From contig NC_079492.1 in assembly GCF_020520425.1 (NCBI RefSeq), positions 139,380,361 through 139,444,360 on the forward strand: a DNA stretch of 64,000 bases, read 5' to 3'. Every line of letters starts with the position of its first letter. Position 1 is the first letter of the stretch. The DNA comes from Spinacia oleracea (Eukaryota; Streptophyta; Magnoliopsida; Caryophyllales; Amaranthaceae). The position numbers were made by a program, and so were the translations under genes. This document shows, in pieces, positions 12,064 through 24,996 of the stretch. The notes beneath the pieces were generated by a model, which was not told where the DNA came from, did not search any database, and saw only the letters and a program-made list of their open reading frames with translations.

Positions 12064-12326
12064 TACTCCCTCCGTCCCTTAATACTCGCACCGTTTCTAC
12101 TTGACACGCTTGCCAATGCACAACCTTGACCATCAATATATTTAACTACATATTATAAAAACTTGTAAAAAATTAATATTTTGAAAATATATATTAAGAT
12201 GAAGCCAACAATATATTATATACTAACATTTATTTTCATATACTAGAAATAAAATAGGGTCAAAGTGAATTATGTGAATAATGAGAAAAGTCAAAACGGT
12301 GCGAGTATTAAGGGACAGAGGGAGTA
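12064..12326. mobile_element. Stowaway MITE, complete
   Basis: 263 bp with strongly matching inverted ends of about 32 bp: tactccctccgtcccttaat on the left and ttaagggacagagggagta on the right, including TA. The interior is AT-rich and non-coding. Confidence 0.92.
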
Positions 12327-12600
12327 TCAATTAACTTCACAGGAAAATTAATTATGTTTACCGAGAAGCAAAGGACATTAAATTTTGACATATAAAAAAT
12401 AAACCATTTTATAAATATGGAGTAGCTCGTAAATATTTCTTATTTTCTTTGTTTTGATAAGTTTGATCACAATGTTAAGAGAAGATGTTATTAGCTTTAA
12501 TATATAGTGTACCTTTTCAAATTAAAAAATATATACAGATAAAAGAATTTGTATTGTATGGCTAATTTCTACAGTCTACACTCTTATTGTCTATAGCAGG

Positions 12601-13065
12601 TAGACCTGTCAAACGAGTCGTTCGAGTCGGTTGTAAAAATTTATTTTCAAGTTCGGGTTAAATCAGGTCGGTCACTTTAGGGTTCGGGTTTACAGATGCT
12701 TGTTCAAGACCCAGAACTTTCGGGTTCGAGTCTACCCAACGGGTTGAGAGATTTTAAAACAGGCATCATATTTTCGTTAATTTAGGTGATAAATAAACTA
12801 AATATGGGCACAAATTAACAAATTTTCCTACACGGCGTGATTATTATGCTTAAATTTTCTCAAAATCTCATTTGTTACTATAAATACGATGATTTTCAAT
12901 CGGTCGGGTCCAAAACGGGTTCAGTCGGATTTTAACCCATTACATTTCGAATTGCTCAAGTTCAGATAAAATCAGGTTACGGGTCACAAACTCTTGTTCG
13001 GGACACATTATTTTCGGGTCGAATTCGTATCCGTTTTTGAATCGGATCGATTTTTAACAGGTCTA
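12601..13065. mobile_element. hAT-family non-autonomous element with perfect 8-bp duplication
   Basis: The ends are tagacctgtcaaacgagtcg and (inverted) ttagacctgttaaaaatcga. The flanks carry the exact duplication atagcagg (12593-12600 and 13066-13073). The 465-bp interior has 'cgggttcgggt' words and no transposase. Confidence 0.93.
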
Positions 13066-13553
13066 ATAGCAGGCCCTTAAGTGTAGGGTAGGGCATCGTA
13101 TAATTTGGGTACGTTGTACGTAAGGTGCACCCCAAAGGTCCCAAAATTGGGTCACGTGGCGTACATGCAAGCAATTGAAAGGACCCATCAAAAATAAATT
13201 GCTTGTTTTGCTTTGGTTGGCAGTTATTGAACTCTAAATGATCGCAATTCGCAAAGTTTGATGGTTAAAGGTAATCGAGTACAAATAACAAATTAGGGAA
13301 GTGCAAAATTTCATGATTTTAGATCGGAATTGAATGTTGTGTTCAATTATAGTATGCCATGTCTTACTTCAGTTTGGTAACCTGTCAATAGTGATGACAC
13401 CATTCATCATTTCATCTACACTCGTCTCTTTTTCTTTCTCCAACTTAAATATCCGATCCATTCTAAAAAAAGGAATCGTAAGCCGGATCACGGATTAGGT
13501 TCTTTTGTCCACCCCTATGTAACTGCACCGTCTATTTTTACGTAGTATTGTAG
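13066..13553. other. Intergenic with a possible hAT end
   Basis: The stretch ending ttttgtccacccctatgt (about 13500-13520) looks like the right end of a further hAT element (taggggtggacaaaag inverted). No left partner was found. Confidence 0.35.
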
Positions 13554-13892
13554 TACTCTCTCTGTTCCTAAATACGTGTCCTGTTTCTAAAAATAGCGTT
13601 CTTATAAGTGTCATGTTTCTATTTTAGAACATATATTTTTTTCACTTTTCCATACAATTTTCTCATTTTTCCATAAATTATGATTACTTTTTATTACACA
13701 TTATACACTTTTCTCACTTTTCAATTACCACATCTATTTTTATTTGTACTTTATCAACAAATAATTATCCACTTTATCCTTTTCTCAAAAAAAACACTAA
13801 GAATAATTGTTTTTCTTATAGTATATTTCTCATTTTTCTCAAACACCGCACATTCATCTAAATATGGCACATATATAAAAACGGATGGAGTG
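13554..13892. mobile_element. Mariner-type MITE related to the large element at 51182-59014
   Basis: The left end tactctctctgttcctaaat and the right end ending aaaacggatggagtgc are degenerate inverted repeats. The right half, inverted, aligns with about 150 bp of the right terminal repeat of the mariner-like element near 59 kb. Shared words include 'atgtgcc', 'aaaaatgagaaat' and 'aaggataaagt'. It is probably a deletion derivative of that family. Confidence 0.65.
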
Positions 13893-14126
13893 CTAAAATG
13901 TGGTCAAAGTATGTACTCCGTATATAATCTGTGTAAAACGTCAAAATGGTGCATGTATTATGAAAGAGAGAAAATGTTGGATTATATTCTTCAATGTCAT
14001 GTCGGAAGAAGATGTTTTTGATAGCTTTATATATCTACTTGTGCTTTGGTTAAGTAATGGAGTTAGCCTAATATTTGGGGTTGAACTTGGACTTGAGGCA
14101 ATGCTAGAGCAATAGTGTATGGATTG

Positions 14127-14186
14127 ATATCTGTTTGAATACCCATTTTACGATTTAAATAGTAAAATGGGTATTCAAACAGATAT
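14127..14186. repeat. Perfect 25-bp inverted repeat with 10-base loop
   Basis: The arms 14127-14151 and 14162-14186 are exact reverse complements (left arm begins atatctgtttgaataccc), separated by gatttaaata. A hairpin this long and exact stands out from the surrounding DNA. Nearby, caccctcta at about 14220 looks like a hAT-type end, so the hairpin may lie inside a decayed hAT element. Confidence 0.9.
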
Positions 14187-15812
14187 ATGATTATCGGTTC
14201 AGGTACCCAAACCATGTTCACCCTCTAGTTAGGGGGACGGCAGTGGGCAGGGGTTCACGAGTTCATGACTGATTGTGTAAAATTCAATCAGGAGTACACA
14301 AGGACACCTTCTGATAAGTTTTTTGGAGCCACTCATACTGAAATTGTAATCTTGCAACGTTTAATCTGGAACTAAACTTTTATTTTTGTTGGGTGGAGGG
14401 GGCCCGAAGGGGGGTTGGGGTCTGGGGGTAAGACATTTTATGTTTACAGTGTTGCAGTCTTTAATTCATTGAGAACATGCTGAACGCACGTACTAATCCC
14501 ACTTTCTAATGCATTGATTTGGATGTCAACTCGATTGGGTTTTATTGGAGGTGCTATATAAGTATTAGTACCCTGAATCAATTTTTTTTTATTTTTTTTT
14601 AATAAGTAAGAAGAAAGGACCTATTGAACCAATCAGCATCTACCACAGGTTAACCATTACAGTTATGCAGGTCATCGCTTGAGTCACTCCCAAACATTTT
14701 CCAGCTGATGGAGCTCCATCACGTGACTTTCAAGTCAAAATGTGAACTCCCCACCAACTCCACCTACTTATGTTGGTTCCCTGTATCATTAGTTTATTTC
14801 GAATTCTTATAATATGGAGTACGGAGTATAAAGTTAACCACCGTGAAGTATCAAATTACGTAATCAGATACATAAATGGAGTATGTTCAAGGTTTACAAA
14901 ACTTGATTTTGGGCCAGGCATCTGAAAACGGGCCCCATGAAAACGGTAATGGGCATAATAATGCCTTGACAGAAGAATCATCAGAAAAACCCCATTCTTG
15001 CAGACTTGCAGTCTTGCAACGTCTATAAAATTAGGGTCAATAATGCACTAATGAAGTAGGCCCAACTAGGCTGTAATTTAAAGAACCCACAGACAAGTTT
15101 CAGCTGCCAAACATTGCCCAAACAAGCCCAACTGGGCTTTCCTTTTCTGGGGGTATAAAGTAGTGTATAAAGAATATAAAACTAACAATTTCATCACCCA
15201 TCAAAAGTATGATACCAGATTTTGCTTTAACCTTGTAAAATTGAATTTTCTACTCCGCATAAGCTTTTAAAACTACTAACATTACCAAGAATGGATCACT
15301 TTGTTCCCTGAAGCAAAAATGATCATAACTTGCTTTGAAAAGATTATGAAGTGCCAAAATCTTCAAAGGTTAGCCGATAAATCAAGAATTAAAGCTTACA
15401 TATGAAACTCATCAGGGCCTCAGTGTGAAGCATTAAATTTCGGAAATTACATAAACCCATGCATAATGGAGAACTTCGTATTATTCACTGAACGACGAAG
15501 CTGTTAGTTATACATATGAAAGACATTCTTCAAGCATGAACCTAAACTCAGGATCAAAATCTGAGGCATGATTTGTACCCTAAAAAACTGATCAAAGTGA
15601 AAAAATCTATTTCGATTCAGAACCTTCTATCATCCCATATTCCCATGCGCCCAAATTCACAGAGATAAAAAGCACCATATGCCCTTGTTTAGGTCATTCA
15701 TATAGGCATTATGTAGGACAAAAATAACTCCCTACCAAGATCATATTGATGAAAAAAAATCACAATTTGAAGCTTCATGTATCTTGTATTCTTGGTAACT
15801 CGAATGAAATGC
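14187..15812. other. Intergenic, downstream side of the bL25 gene
   Basis: No coding pattern. The last few hundred bases before 15813 are likely 3' untranslated region of the minus-strand bL25 gene. A G-rich patch lies at about 14390-14425. Confidence 0.45.
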
Positions 15813-18800
15813 CTACTTGGCTTTCTTTACTTCAGAAACTCTAGCACCCATAATCTTTAGAATTGGCTCATCTTTTGACTGAAGCAGCTTCAGTGCCGGA
15901 TGAACATTAAGGTCCCCCATTACCAACTTTTCACCAGCATCCATCTCACTTAAATCCACATCAATATAGGGAGGGATTATGTCCGCAGGGCAAAGATATT
16001 TAACTGTCTTTTTAATGATATTCAGATACGCACCTGCATGATTGATGAACAATAAAGTTAAAATGACACACGAAAATGAAAATTCACAACATTTTCTCTG
16101 AAAAATGTAGTATCATGGTTAGTAGGGTAAGTGACAGATAGGTATAGTAGTAAAAGATCCAATGCATCAGACTTTGAAAAAAAACAACGAGAGACAAGTT
16201 TTTGAATTGTAGGTTAGACATTTATTTTTCGTAAACCTTCTATTCCATGAAAAGAGCCTAAATTTGATTTTATTAAATAAACTATAACCATGAGATTTAT
16301 TCTTATGGACTAGCACAGTAGCACGTATTCTAAACAAATCAATATTTTAACTTACTCGAGAATCAAATATGGCCTATTAGTTTCACATGGAGGTAGTATT
16401 TGATTGGATACCTTTTCTTAATCCAGGTGATACATCTTCTCCTCTAAATACAAGGGGAACTTCGACCTTCAATAAGGCATCAGAGGGAGCTCTAATGAAA
16501 GTAACATTAAGTATAGCTTCGGTGGCTGCATTCATATGGATCTGTTCAGCACAGAGGAAATCATTTCAGAAAATAAGCCCTCAAACTAGAACATCTATGG
16601 TACATTAAACTATTGATGGAAGAACCAAGAAAGTGAGTTATTCATGATAATTACATTTTTCAGCAACAAAAGCAAGATAAACAAAATGCTTCATACCCCA
16701 TGTTAATTCATATTTCTTCACTCTCAGAGAAGAGAAAACAAAGAAATATTCCAAAATCATCGTTACATTTAACTGAAGGTTGATTGTGTACTACCAAGAC
16801 AAAGAAATATTCCAACATCGTCATTTAACTGTAGGTCTGACTATGTTTACCATGAACTAGACATGTCTATGTTCTAGGAACACCAATATAGAGTCTATGA
16901 TGGTACAACAACCTTCACTCTAGGTCTCTAATGGACATTCCACTAATGAACACCAGAAAATAAAGTAGAGCTGATCTTGGCAAGGAATTAAAGGGCATCT
17001 TATCCATCTTCATCATTCACTACTACAAAACGTCACTTGTGCCACGAATTATATTTGCATCTTGCCACGGGAAAATGAACTTTCACCTTAAACTAAAAAT
17101 TACATACAAAATTTATGCCACGGGTAGGAAATATTTGTGGCTATCAAGCACTTGCGCCACGGCCCGCGGATTTTTCCATGGTTAAGTTCTGTTCGTCGCA
17201 AAGAAATTTTAATTTTGGAATGAAAGAGATGAGGGAAGCGGTTTTTTTTCCCTTAAATTCCCAAAATACTTTGATTGAAATCTCCCCTAAAACCCAAATA
17301 TCGCAATCACTCTCCTAACCTAATACCGATTAAGGGTCCCTCGTCGGATTGTCGTCGGCCCCCTAGAACCATCAACGTCGCCTTAAAGTTTTATGTTCTT
17401 GACGCTGATTGTGCTGCCTCCCATGAGCACCGCCGTTTCCAACATCAGCAACCACTTTTTAATTCTCTGGCGCCACCATCTTTCCGTTGGTTTTAAACTT
17501 ACGAATTTATTTTATAAATGAATAAAAGTTTTGATTTTTTCTCTTATTAAAGTACCTCAATTCCTGAATTGTGTTTTAGATTATTCATTTAGTTAAGTTT
17601 CGCTCTAGCAACATCAGTTAATTACTTCGAATGACGGATTAACTAAAATGTATTTGTTGTGCATCCGAGTTAGAAGATCTGATAAGTATTTTGATTTTTT
17701 CTATATTAGCTTTGTTTGGATCCCTTTTGGAGTGAATTTCAGCAATGTGAATTTATGTTTTATTGCTAATTGAATATTTTCTGATGTAATTGATAGGAGA
17801 ATATTTGGACTAATTTTTCTGAAATTGCTAATTAAACCATGTCTGGTCATTTCTAGAAAAAAAAGAAACAATATAATCGAAGCAAGCATTTAGAAACATA
17901 TTAATCTGTTAGGTTCAATGTACCATGATGATCAACCAACAAGGATATGGAAATGAAAGAAAGAAATAAAATCAATCATCCTTTGGGGTATATATAAATG
18001 CATGACAACAGGCACCCAAAGTTTTGTCTAACTATAAATAAATGTGGCATGAGTCAGGGGGTAAATACCAGAAAAACCAACAGAAATTCAGTTATTATTG
18101 ACAAACGAAGCAAACCAAAATATCTCTGCCGATTACTAAGATAATTAGTGTATCAATATGCATTTATGTAGCTTGAAAATTGACAAACAGGTGGTTTGGT
18201 CACCTTCAAGATATTCTCAAGTTTTGAATGTGTTTTTACATGTACTCTGACATAATTTTAAGATTCCAATTACTTTGCAGTTTCAAAGGTACGACATGGG
18301 TGCATTGACTGTGTAGCTCTAATGGTGAGTGTGGAATGGAAAGCTCCAAAACAACAAGTGGTTCCACTAAGAATTCATGCACCTAGATAGGTGGTTAAGA
18401 TTATAACCTAGTTTGGGGCCTTTTAAAAAAAACTGAATTTGAATTTCACTCTTTTGGCTGTGTTCTTTTACAGCCTTATGGAGCACTTACCTCAGGAAGC
18501 TAAGCTATGTCCTCAAATAAGAATTCATGCACCTAGATAGGTGGTTAATATAATTATCTAGTTTCGGGCCTTTTAAAATTATTTTGATATTTGAATTTCA
18601 TTCTTTTGGTTGTGTTCTTTTACAGCCTTCTGGAGCACTTACCTCAGGAAGCTAAGCTATGTCCTCGAAATTGGTTGAAGATGCTGCACACGAGGTTTTC
18701 ATATCCAACTCATTCTGCTTGTGCATGGATATTGTTTTCATTAGCACTTACCAACAATTACCAGAATCTGTAAAAAAAATAAAAAAATAAAAGAATTTGC

Positions 18801-21482
18801 AAAGAAGACTCTTCCATGTCTATTCTTTTGACTTTGGTGTGCTTGTTCGCCTGATGGTATAGTTTATCCTCTTTATAGTTTATTTTTCCCTCTTTTATAG
18901 GAAAGGGGTAAAGTTTTTTCCTTGATAATCTTGGTAATCACTCTATGAATAAAGCTCACAAAGGATGCAGAGTTTTATTTTTATGTTATAATGGTCCCTA
19001 AACAGACACTATAAAAACGACATACTAGTCTAGGACGAGATATAAAATTTAAAGTGTGAAGAGAAACTAACGTTATTTTTCTTCATGCCCCTGTCTACTA
19101 CTAGTGATTTTATGTTGTTACTATTCAATTAAGTCATTTTTAGGCTTCTGCTTCACTTCTTAACCTCTATAGAGTGTACATGTATTTCTTGGAACAATTT
19201 TTTTTCTTGCCTTCATGTTTTCTCTCTGGAAGTTGGTTTTATTAACCCTTACGGTTGATGGAAAATCTGCAAATAGGTTTCTTTTATAGGGAATATATGG
19301 AACACTTGAAAGCAAACTGATATACCCTTTAAATCATACAGTTACCGTTGAATATTAGTGTATGCTAGCAGACTGTTCAACTTGTAATGTAACTTATACA
19401 TTACCTGCATTTATTCTAGTTCTTTTTACAGGAACTTTTGTTTTCAATTTTGCTTCATTAAGAACTAGTTTGACTTTGTTTTTCCCTCTGGTGGTGGAAC
19501 TACTTCATTGAAACTAAATCTTGTATTGATTTGATGTACATGAATGAATTGCAGGGGCCAGACTGGTGGCATCTCTTATGGCCAGTGACGATGCGGTGAT
19601 CAAAAATATTCCAGGGACATTACTTGAGGCAAGATCTATTTTTTTACATGTATCTATTTCTGTCCTTCATCCTAGTTAGGTCAAGTATGCCAAAAAAACT
19701 GCTTGTTTGCTTGCCATCATAATAGAAAATTTCCTTGTTGTTGTGCCTATCAAGTTCCTTTTCAGAAGTTTTTTCTTATGCAGACTTTAAGTATTTTGAT
19801 GTGGAGCTTATTCTATAGTTCAACTAGTTATTCTTGAGTATCTACAGTTTATATTAATTTGATAGAACGTATTTATCATTCTTTTGTGAAATATAAGTAT
19901 AAGGTTTCTTAAAGGGTGACAGATACATTGGTTTGTTGTGCTGGAGAGTGGAGACTGATGGTATTTTCCCATTTTCAATGATTGATGGTATTGTACATTG
20001 ATAAACCCACTTATAGTTTACCATTTACACATCCTAGTACAGGCTGTACAGCAGACACATACTTCACAGACTCTATGATGTTATGACCTACTTATAGAGT
20101 GTCTTTACTTTATCCAAGCCCTTAAATAAGAATGAATATCATCTACGATTCTCATACTCCATAGTAATTCACCTAGTTTTAAGGATTAAAACTAAGTCTA
20201 ATATTTGCCTAAAATATTCGAACATATTCATAGAACCTTAGGTGCAATTCTAGTTAATTAAATCTAAGGCGGATCCGAATTTTGCAAGCCGTTTAATTAA
20301 GGACAACTATCATCTACGCTTCACTCTTTACCAAATTTTACAAATCCAGCAATTACGAAGTACTCTATGTCTCTGTGCACGCCACTTGAATTTAGATGAA
20401 TTTCATCTACGCATCTCAAACTTTTGACACCATTCCAATTTATATGTCCAGCAATTACATACACAATGACGCTTGAAACAATAAAACTTATATGTGCTAA
20501 ACCCAAACAGGCTAAGTTCCTCGATTTATTTAACTCTATACATCCTAGAAACACTCTTCTATCTTTGTGAAGCTCTTCGCTACCCTTCAATGTTCTCAGT
20601 TTCTCACTTGTCATAATCAACTAATTATCTTCGCTACCCTTCAATGTTCTCACTTGTCATAATCAACTAATTATCTTCGCTACCCTTCAATGTTCTCACT
20701 TCTCATAATCAACCCCCCTCCCCTTCCCTCCCCTCCCATTCCTATCCTATGAACAATTATCATCTCTAAACTCAGTACAGGAAGTTACTGTAAGAATAAC
20801 AAAACAAAAAAGCTACCTAGTATTAGTGTATATTACGATAGGTTATTGCAAGTCTATTTCATACTTGTATCTACACATTTTTGCACGTTTATATCATTCT
20901 ATCAATTCTACCCCAGTCTCCTTACACAAATCCCCAATTTATTAGAAATGCCATTCCTTTGAAAGGGGCCAAACTGTTGTTTTATGATCAATCAATCAAT
21001 CCAAACCCCAAGTTAAAAATTCAAAAACCCACAACAAAACAGCAGAAAAATTGTACCTTCCTGGGAAGAACGCGGACATTTTCGACAATGTCATCAGAAT
21101 CAAAAGTAGGTTTGACATGGAGATCAAAAAGGCGAGACAAGAAGAAAGAGGAACCCATTTGAGCAACAAGTTTCTTGATCTGTTTAGTTTGAACTGAGAT
21201 CAACCTCTTATTCCCACCATGTTGCCCATCTTTCTGCTCAAAAACAATGCTGGGTACCCGGCCCGCTTTCCTTTCATGTGCGCATATCTTCTTGCCGGAT
21301 TCAGAGCGAGGTATGGCAGTGATTGTCTCAGACGGGTCGGGTTTTGGGAACTCGGGGAGGTAAGTGAGTGGAGCTTCTGGGTCGTAAGGGAGGACTAGGG
21401 CGGCGGCGGATTGACTGAAGTAGCGGAGGTGGCGGTGGAGGAGGAGGTGGGTTTTGCCCAGTAGTGGGCGGTGGAGAACCAT
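15813..21482 (-). CDS. Organellar ribosomal protein bL25 family (L25/Gln-tRNA synthetase anticodon-binding fold)
   Basis: Predicted mitochondrial large-subunit protein of the bL25 family, which binds 5S rRNA in bacteria. Exon 1 is 21482-21057, exon 2 is 16541-16412 and exon 3 is 16033-15813, all with GT-AG junctions, giving 258 aa. The N-terminus (MVLHRPLLGKTHLLLHRHLR) is basic and lacks acidic residues, as expected of a mitochondrial targeting peptide. Core motifs: KKICAHERKAGRVPSIVF, then QTKQIKKLV and FFLSRLFDL in exon 1; LNVTFIRAPSDALLKVEVPL and VFRGEDVSPGLRKG in exon 2; KKTVKYLCPADIIPPYIDVD and VHPALKLLQSKDEP in exon 3. It resembles the Arabidopsis protein encoded by At5g66860 in order and length (from memory). 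Intron 1 is about 4.5 kb and holds a CACTA end and gene-like fragments. Confidence 0.93.
17018..17175 (+). mobile_element. CACTA (En/Spm) transposon terminus
   Basis: The sequence cactactacaaaacgtcact has the classic CACTA end. It is followed by repeated GCCACG words (17040, 17064, 17117, 17156), like the subterminal binding sites of this superfamily. No matching inverted end (ttttgtagtagtg) was found downstream, so only one end is supported. It lies in intron 1 of the bL25 gene. Confidence 0.7.
18280..19635 (+). pseudogene. Unidentified exon-like fragments inside the bL25 intron
   Basis: On the strand opposite the host gene there are acceptor-like sites followed by short open stretches. One is ttttacag before a segment containing MSSKLVEDAAHE (about 18660-18695). 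Another is ttgcag at 19550-19555 before a segment reading ARLVASLMASDDAV and IKNIPGTLLE. Around 18369-18665 a roughly 150-bp unit containing the first acceptor is tandemly duplicated. I do not recognise the source gene. The pieces could be captured by the CACTA element upstream or be a decayed gene. Confidence 0.3.
18369..18665. repeat. Two-copy tandem duplication of about 150 bp
   Basis: Both copies begin aagaattcatgcacctagat and end gaagctaagctatgtcctc. They differ by scattered substitutions and small indels. Confidence 0.85.
20575..20713. repeat. Three-copy 46-bp tandem repeat
   Basis: Three units begin cttcgctacccttcaatgtt. Copies two and three are nearly identical; the first has an extra 'gtttctca'. 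Located in intron 1 of the bL25 gene. Confidence 0.85.
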
Positions 21483-21679
21483 TTTTGGGAGGAGAGAGAA
21501 AGGGTGGGTGTGGACTGTGGACTGTGGAGGGGTTTGCGAGGGTTTTTTGGAGGAGGAGAGTGAGTTTGACTCAGTGAGTTGGTGGGGATTTCAAACTCGT
21601 TTTCAGGGTTTGGATGTTGGGCTTGGAGTAAGATAAAGGAGTTTTTTGTTTTGGGCTGTCTGTCTCAAAGCATAGCCCA

Positions 21680-22952
21680 AATAAAACCGTTAATGACCCG
21701 ATTTATTTCAACCCGAACCGTTTCAATCTAGGAAAAACCCGTTTACAGCCCGAACTGTTTCAACCCGAACCATTTACAACCCAAACTGTTACAACTCGGA
21801 TCGTTTACAACCCGCACTGTTTCAACCCGAACCGTTTACAACCCGTAACTCGGATAGTTATGTGGACTTTTAGTTTAAACTAATTATGATCATCAATTCG
21901 TCAGTTATTAGCTTATTAGAGTAATAAAATGTAGAAGGTTATATTCCTTACTTCTTGGCAATGTTATAAAAGTATAAAACTCATGAATTTGTATTGTTTT
22001 ATTAGCCTTGCACTCTTTTATTGACTCGTATTCAACTGACTAATCGTCGAATCGATCATTAAACTAAATTGATCTAATTCAATTCCTTATAACCTAAGAA
22101 CTAATCGAAAAACTACGTTGTTTTAATTGAATTGACCTAATTCATTAAAATTGAAATTGTTTGTCTCGTTTCGTTGTTGAACATGTTAGTCTCGTTGCTG
22201 TTTAAACTAATATGAATATATGACAAACTTCTATTTACAAATTTTACAAAATCATTACGTATTAATTCATCATTATCGATTATTAATTACTACGTTATTA
22301 CTCCGTAGTATTTATTTCATCAATACATGTTTTGTAATACTCTGCCATGGTGGGGGGAGGGCATAGATGATTTTGATTCCATTTGAATAATATGATTGGT
22401 AAATATTACATGACATAATAAAAGACATTGACTGACTTAATTTTCTTAATTAAGTTTATGAAATTAATTTGATATTGAACATTACTACATTAGTTGTTTG
22501 TCAAAAAAGAAAATAACATTAGTTATAAATCACGTAATCAAATTATACGGCGGCCTCTTTTACCTTTCATTTTGCTTTAATAATGTAGATATTATAATAT
22601 AAACGTATTGAAAATTGTGACTTTAGTAATAACTCAACATTGTTTGTAGTTTGTATCCGAATTGATCTGACTAAATACGAACCCAACCCGATTACAATCC
22701 GGCTAAACCCGCTAACAAAACGAACCGAATTGACACGACCCAATTATAACCCGAACCGATATGAACCTGACTTAACCCGTTTATGACCCGACCTGATATG
22801 AACCCGATCCGATATGAACCCGATCCGACATGAACCCGCACCACATAACCTGAACCCGAACCAAACCGTTAATTTTTCAACCCGACCCGACCCGATAGCA
22901 AAATGAACCGGTTTCAACCCGAACCGAACCGATAACCCGACTTGACACCCTA
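21680..22952 (-). mobile_element. hAT-type element, left end not found, relative of 48614-50684
   Basis: The right end is cttgacaccctaga (22941-22954), a hAT-like end. Both flanks are built from 'aacccgaaccgtt' words. The interior at 22195-22310 (gtttaaactaatatgaatat and onward) matches the inverted interior of the element at 48614-50684. It therefore belongs to the same family in opposite orientation, with its other end lost or unclear. No transposase is visible. Confidence 0.65.
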
Positions 22953-24785
22953 GACATGTCACATGACCAACACCAATTAGGCCCTACTGTAAGTGGACCA
23001 CGATACGGAGTAGTTAATAGTTTTATACTCGCAAAGTCAGGATTATAGATATTGTTGAATTGAAAGAGTATAAGTGCTTAAGTCCTAATTTATCAATTAC
23101 ATGACAAATTATCCCACAAAAGGAAATGCTCTAAACCATAAAACCTCAAGTTAACAACGTGAAATGGCCGAAGACGGTGAAATTGCAAGTTACAAACATA
23201 CAATTTAAAATAAAGTCACACAAAATTGTGATAAAAAAGACTGAGACGTGTAAATATGACATATTCTTTTATTTTTAAATAAAACAATATGAATGTATTT
23301 TGGAGAGTAATATGTGCATCATGTTATTATGTTTTGCTTTTTCATCTTCGTTACCACGACTTCATCGATTGAAATAACAAAACTATCAAATGGGGCATTC
23401 AAATTGTTAACAGAACTTTAATCATTCTGATGCTAAAAATGATTAAAAATTAGCAGTTTTTTGAAACTTTGGTAAAACATATTCCAGTACATAATACTCC
23501 ATATGAAACATCCCAAACATAGTAGTAAGAAACATCCCATTTCAATGAAGACCTCACACTAGTCACTAGAATATGTTCCATGGAAGAAAATTTAACTTAA
23601 CCAACAAGTTACTAGATTGTCAAAAGTCTTAGGTCATTAATTTGTACCAAATAATACAAATATTATGTAGTAGCATTAGCATATCATGGCTATAATCCAT
23701 CCAGATGTCACACATTGAAGATAATAGGATTAATTAATGATGAGAGTGGTTCAACTGCTTTTTCACATTGAAAGATTCAACCGTTTGTATAATAATACAA
23801 GAAAGAATTAAGATTAGTAAATACAAATTGTGGTTGCATCTTATTGATTATTGTCCCACCAAGTGTTGGAAGGTGACTGACATGCTTGCTTTCACGTTCT
23901 TTTACAATTGGCCTTCACGTAGTCTCTAGAAGCTCCTTATTTCATTACCCTCTTTCAGACCATTATGGCTTTGTTTCTTATTCTTCAACTTATTAAGTCA
24001 TCTCAAATTGACATTGACCTCTTTCATTACTTCGTCACCAAGGCCTAAAGCAAGGACGTCTTTCCATCTATGCAATTACTAGCTAGACCTGATTATTTGA
24101 CAGAGTTATCCAATAAATTTAGGGTTAGTACTTAAAAGTACTTTTATTGGACAAAGTTTTTAAAAGATATTACCATCATTAAAAGCGCGCAGTCAATAAG
24201 GGTGTGTTATCTTCACTTAAATTTCATTTAAATTTCACAGAGTTATTGGCACTGAATTATCTTATCTTATTACCCTTATTATACTCTGTATTACGTATCC
24301 TCATCTTAAATAGTCTTATTGAAAGTTATTTGAAGTTATTGACCTTTATCTTATTTTATTTTATCTTATACTTGGTATTATCTTATTTAAATTTATCTTA
24401 TATAAAATGTTATCTTATACTCCGTATACAGTAATTTTGAAAATTTAAGTACTCCTGTATAATAGAAAAATACTTTGTATTGAGAATTATTTTTAGTTAT
24501 ATTAAAACTTACTTTCTTCGATTCAAAATAGTTGCAACAATTTGTTTTTTGCACTAGTCTCATAATCTACTTTGTTTATTTTATGATCTATACTTTAGGA
24601 AAACCATATTCATATTCATATACTTTAGGATCTTGTTATATTCGTCTTATGTATTCGAAAACGTGAAAAACAATGTTGCCACTACGGAGTAAAAAAGAAT
24701 GGGAGAAAGTATTTTTTTACTGATTAATGAAGAGTAGTAGAGTACTGCCCAAATGGGCACCCGATTTTCTTTGGTAGTAGAATTT
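22953..24785. other. Intergenic, nothing firm
   Basis: AT-rich. A patch of repeated 'ttatcttat' words (24255-24420) may be MITE-derived. No gene is supported. Confidence 0.45.
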
Positions 24786-24996
24786 GAAATCTACGCTTTC
24801 CTTTCGGTAGTTCTTCTATCTTTCAAAAAAAAAAAGAGTAGTAGAGTACTGTCCCTCTATGATTTTCTTTCGGTTGTTCTTCTTATCTTTCAAAAAGAAA
24901 AAAAGAGTAGTAGAGTACTGTCCCTCTATAATTTTCTTTCCGTTGTTCTTCTCATCTTTGAAAAAAAAAGGAGCAGTAGAGTACTGTCCCTCAATT
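24786..24996. repeat. Three-copy tandem repeat of about 70 bp upstream of the reticulon gene
   Basis: Each unit has ctttcggttgttcttct, then a run of A, then agtagtagagtactgtccct. A fourth partial unit lies just upstream (about 24730). The array ends about 300 bp before the reticulon start codon, so it lies in the promoter region. Confidence 0.8.

Noticed and set aside
16387-16608. Plus-strand open frame
   Set aside because: It overlaps exon 2 of the bL25 gene on the other strand, which has clear protein similarity and splice sites.
19077-19092. ctactactagtg as the second CACTA end
   Set aside because: Inverted it reads CACTAGTAGTAG, which does not match the left end CACTACTACAAAA.
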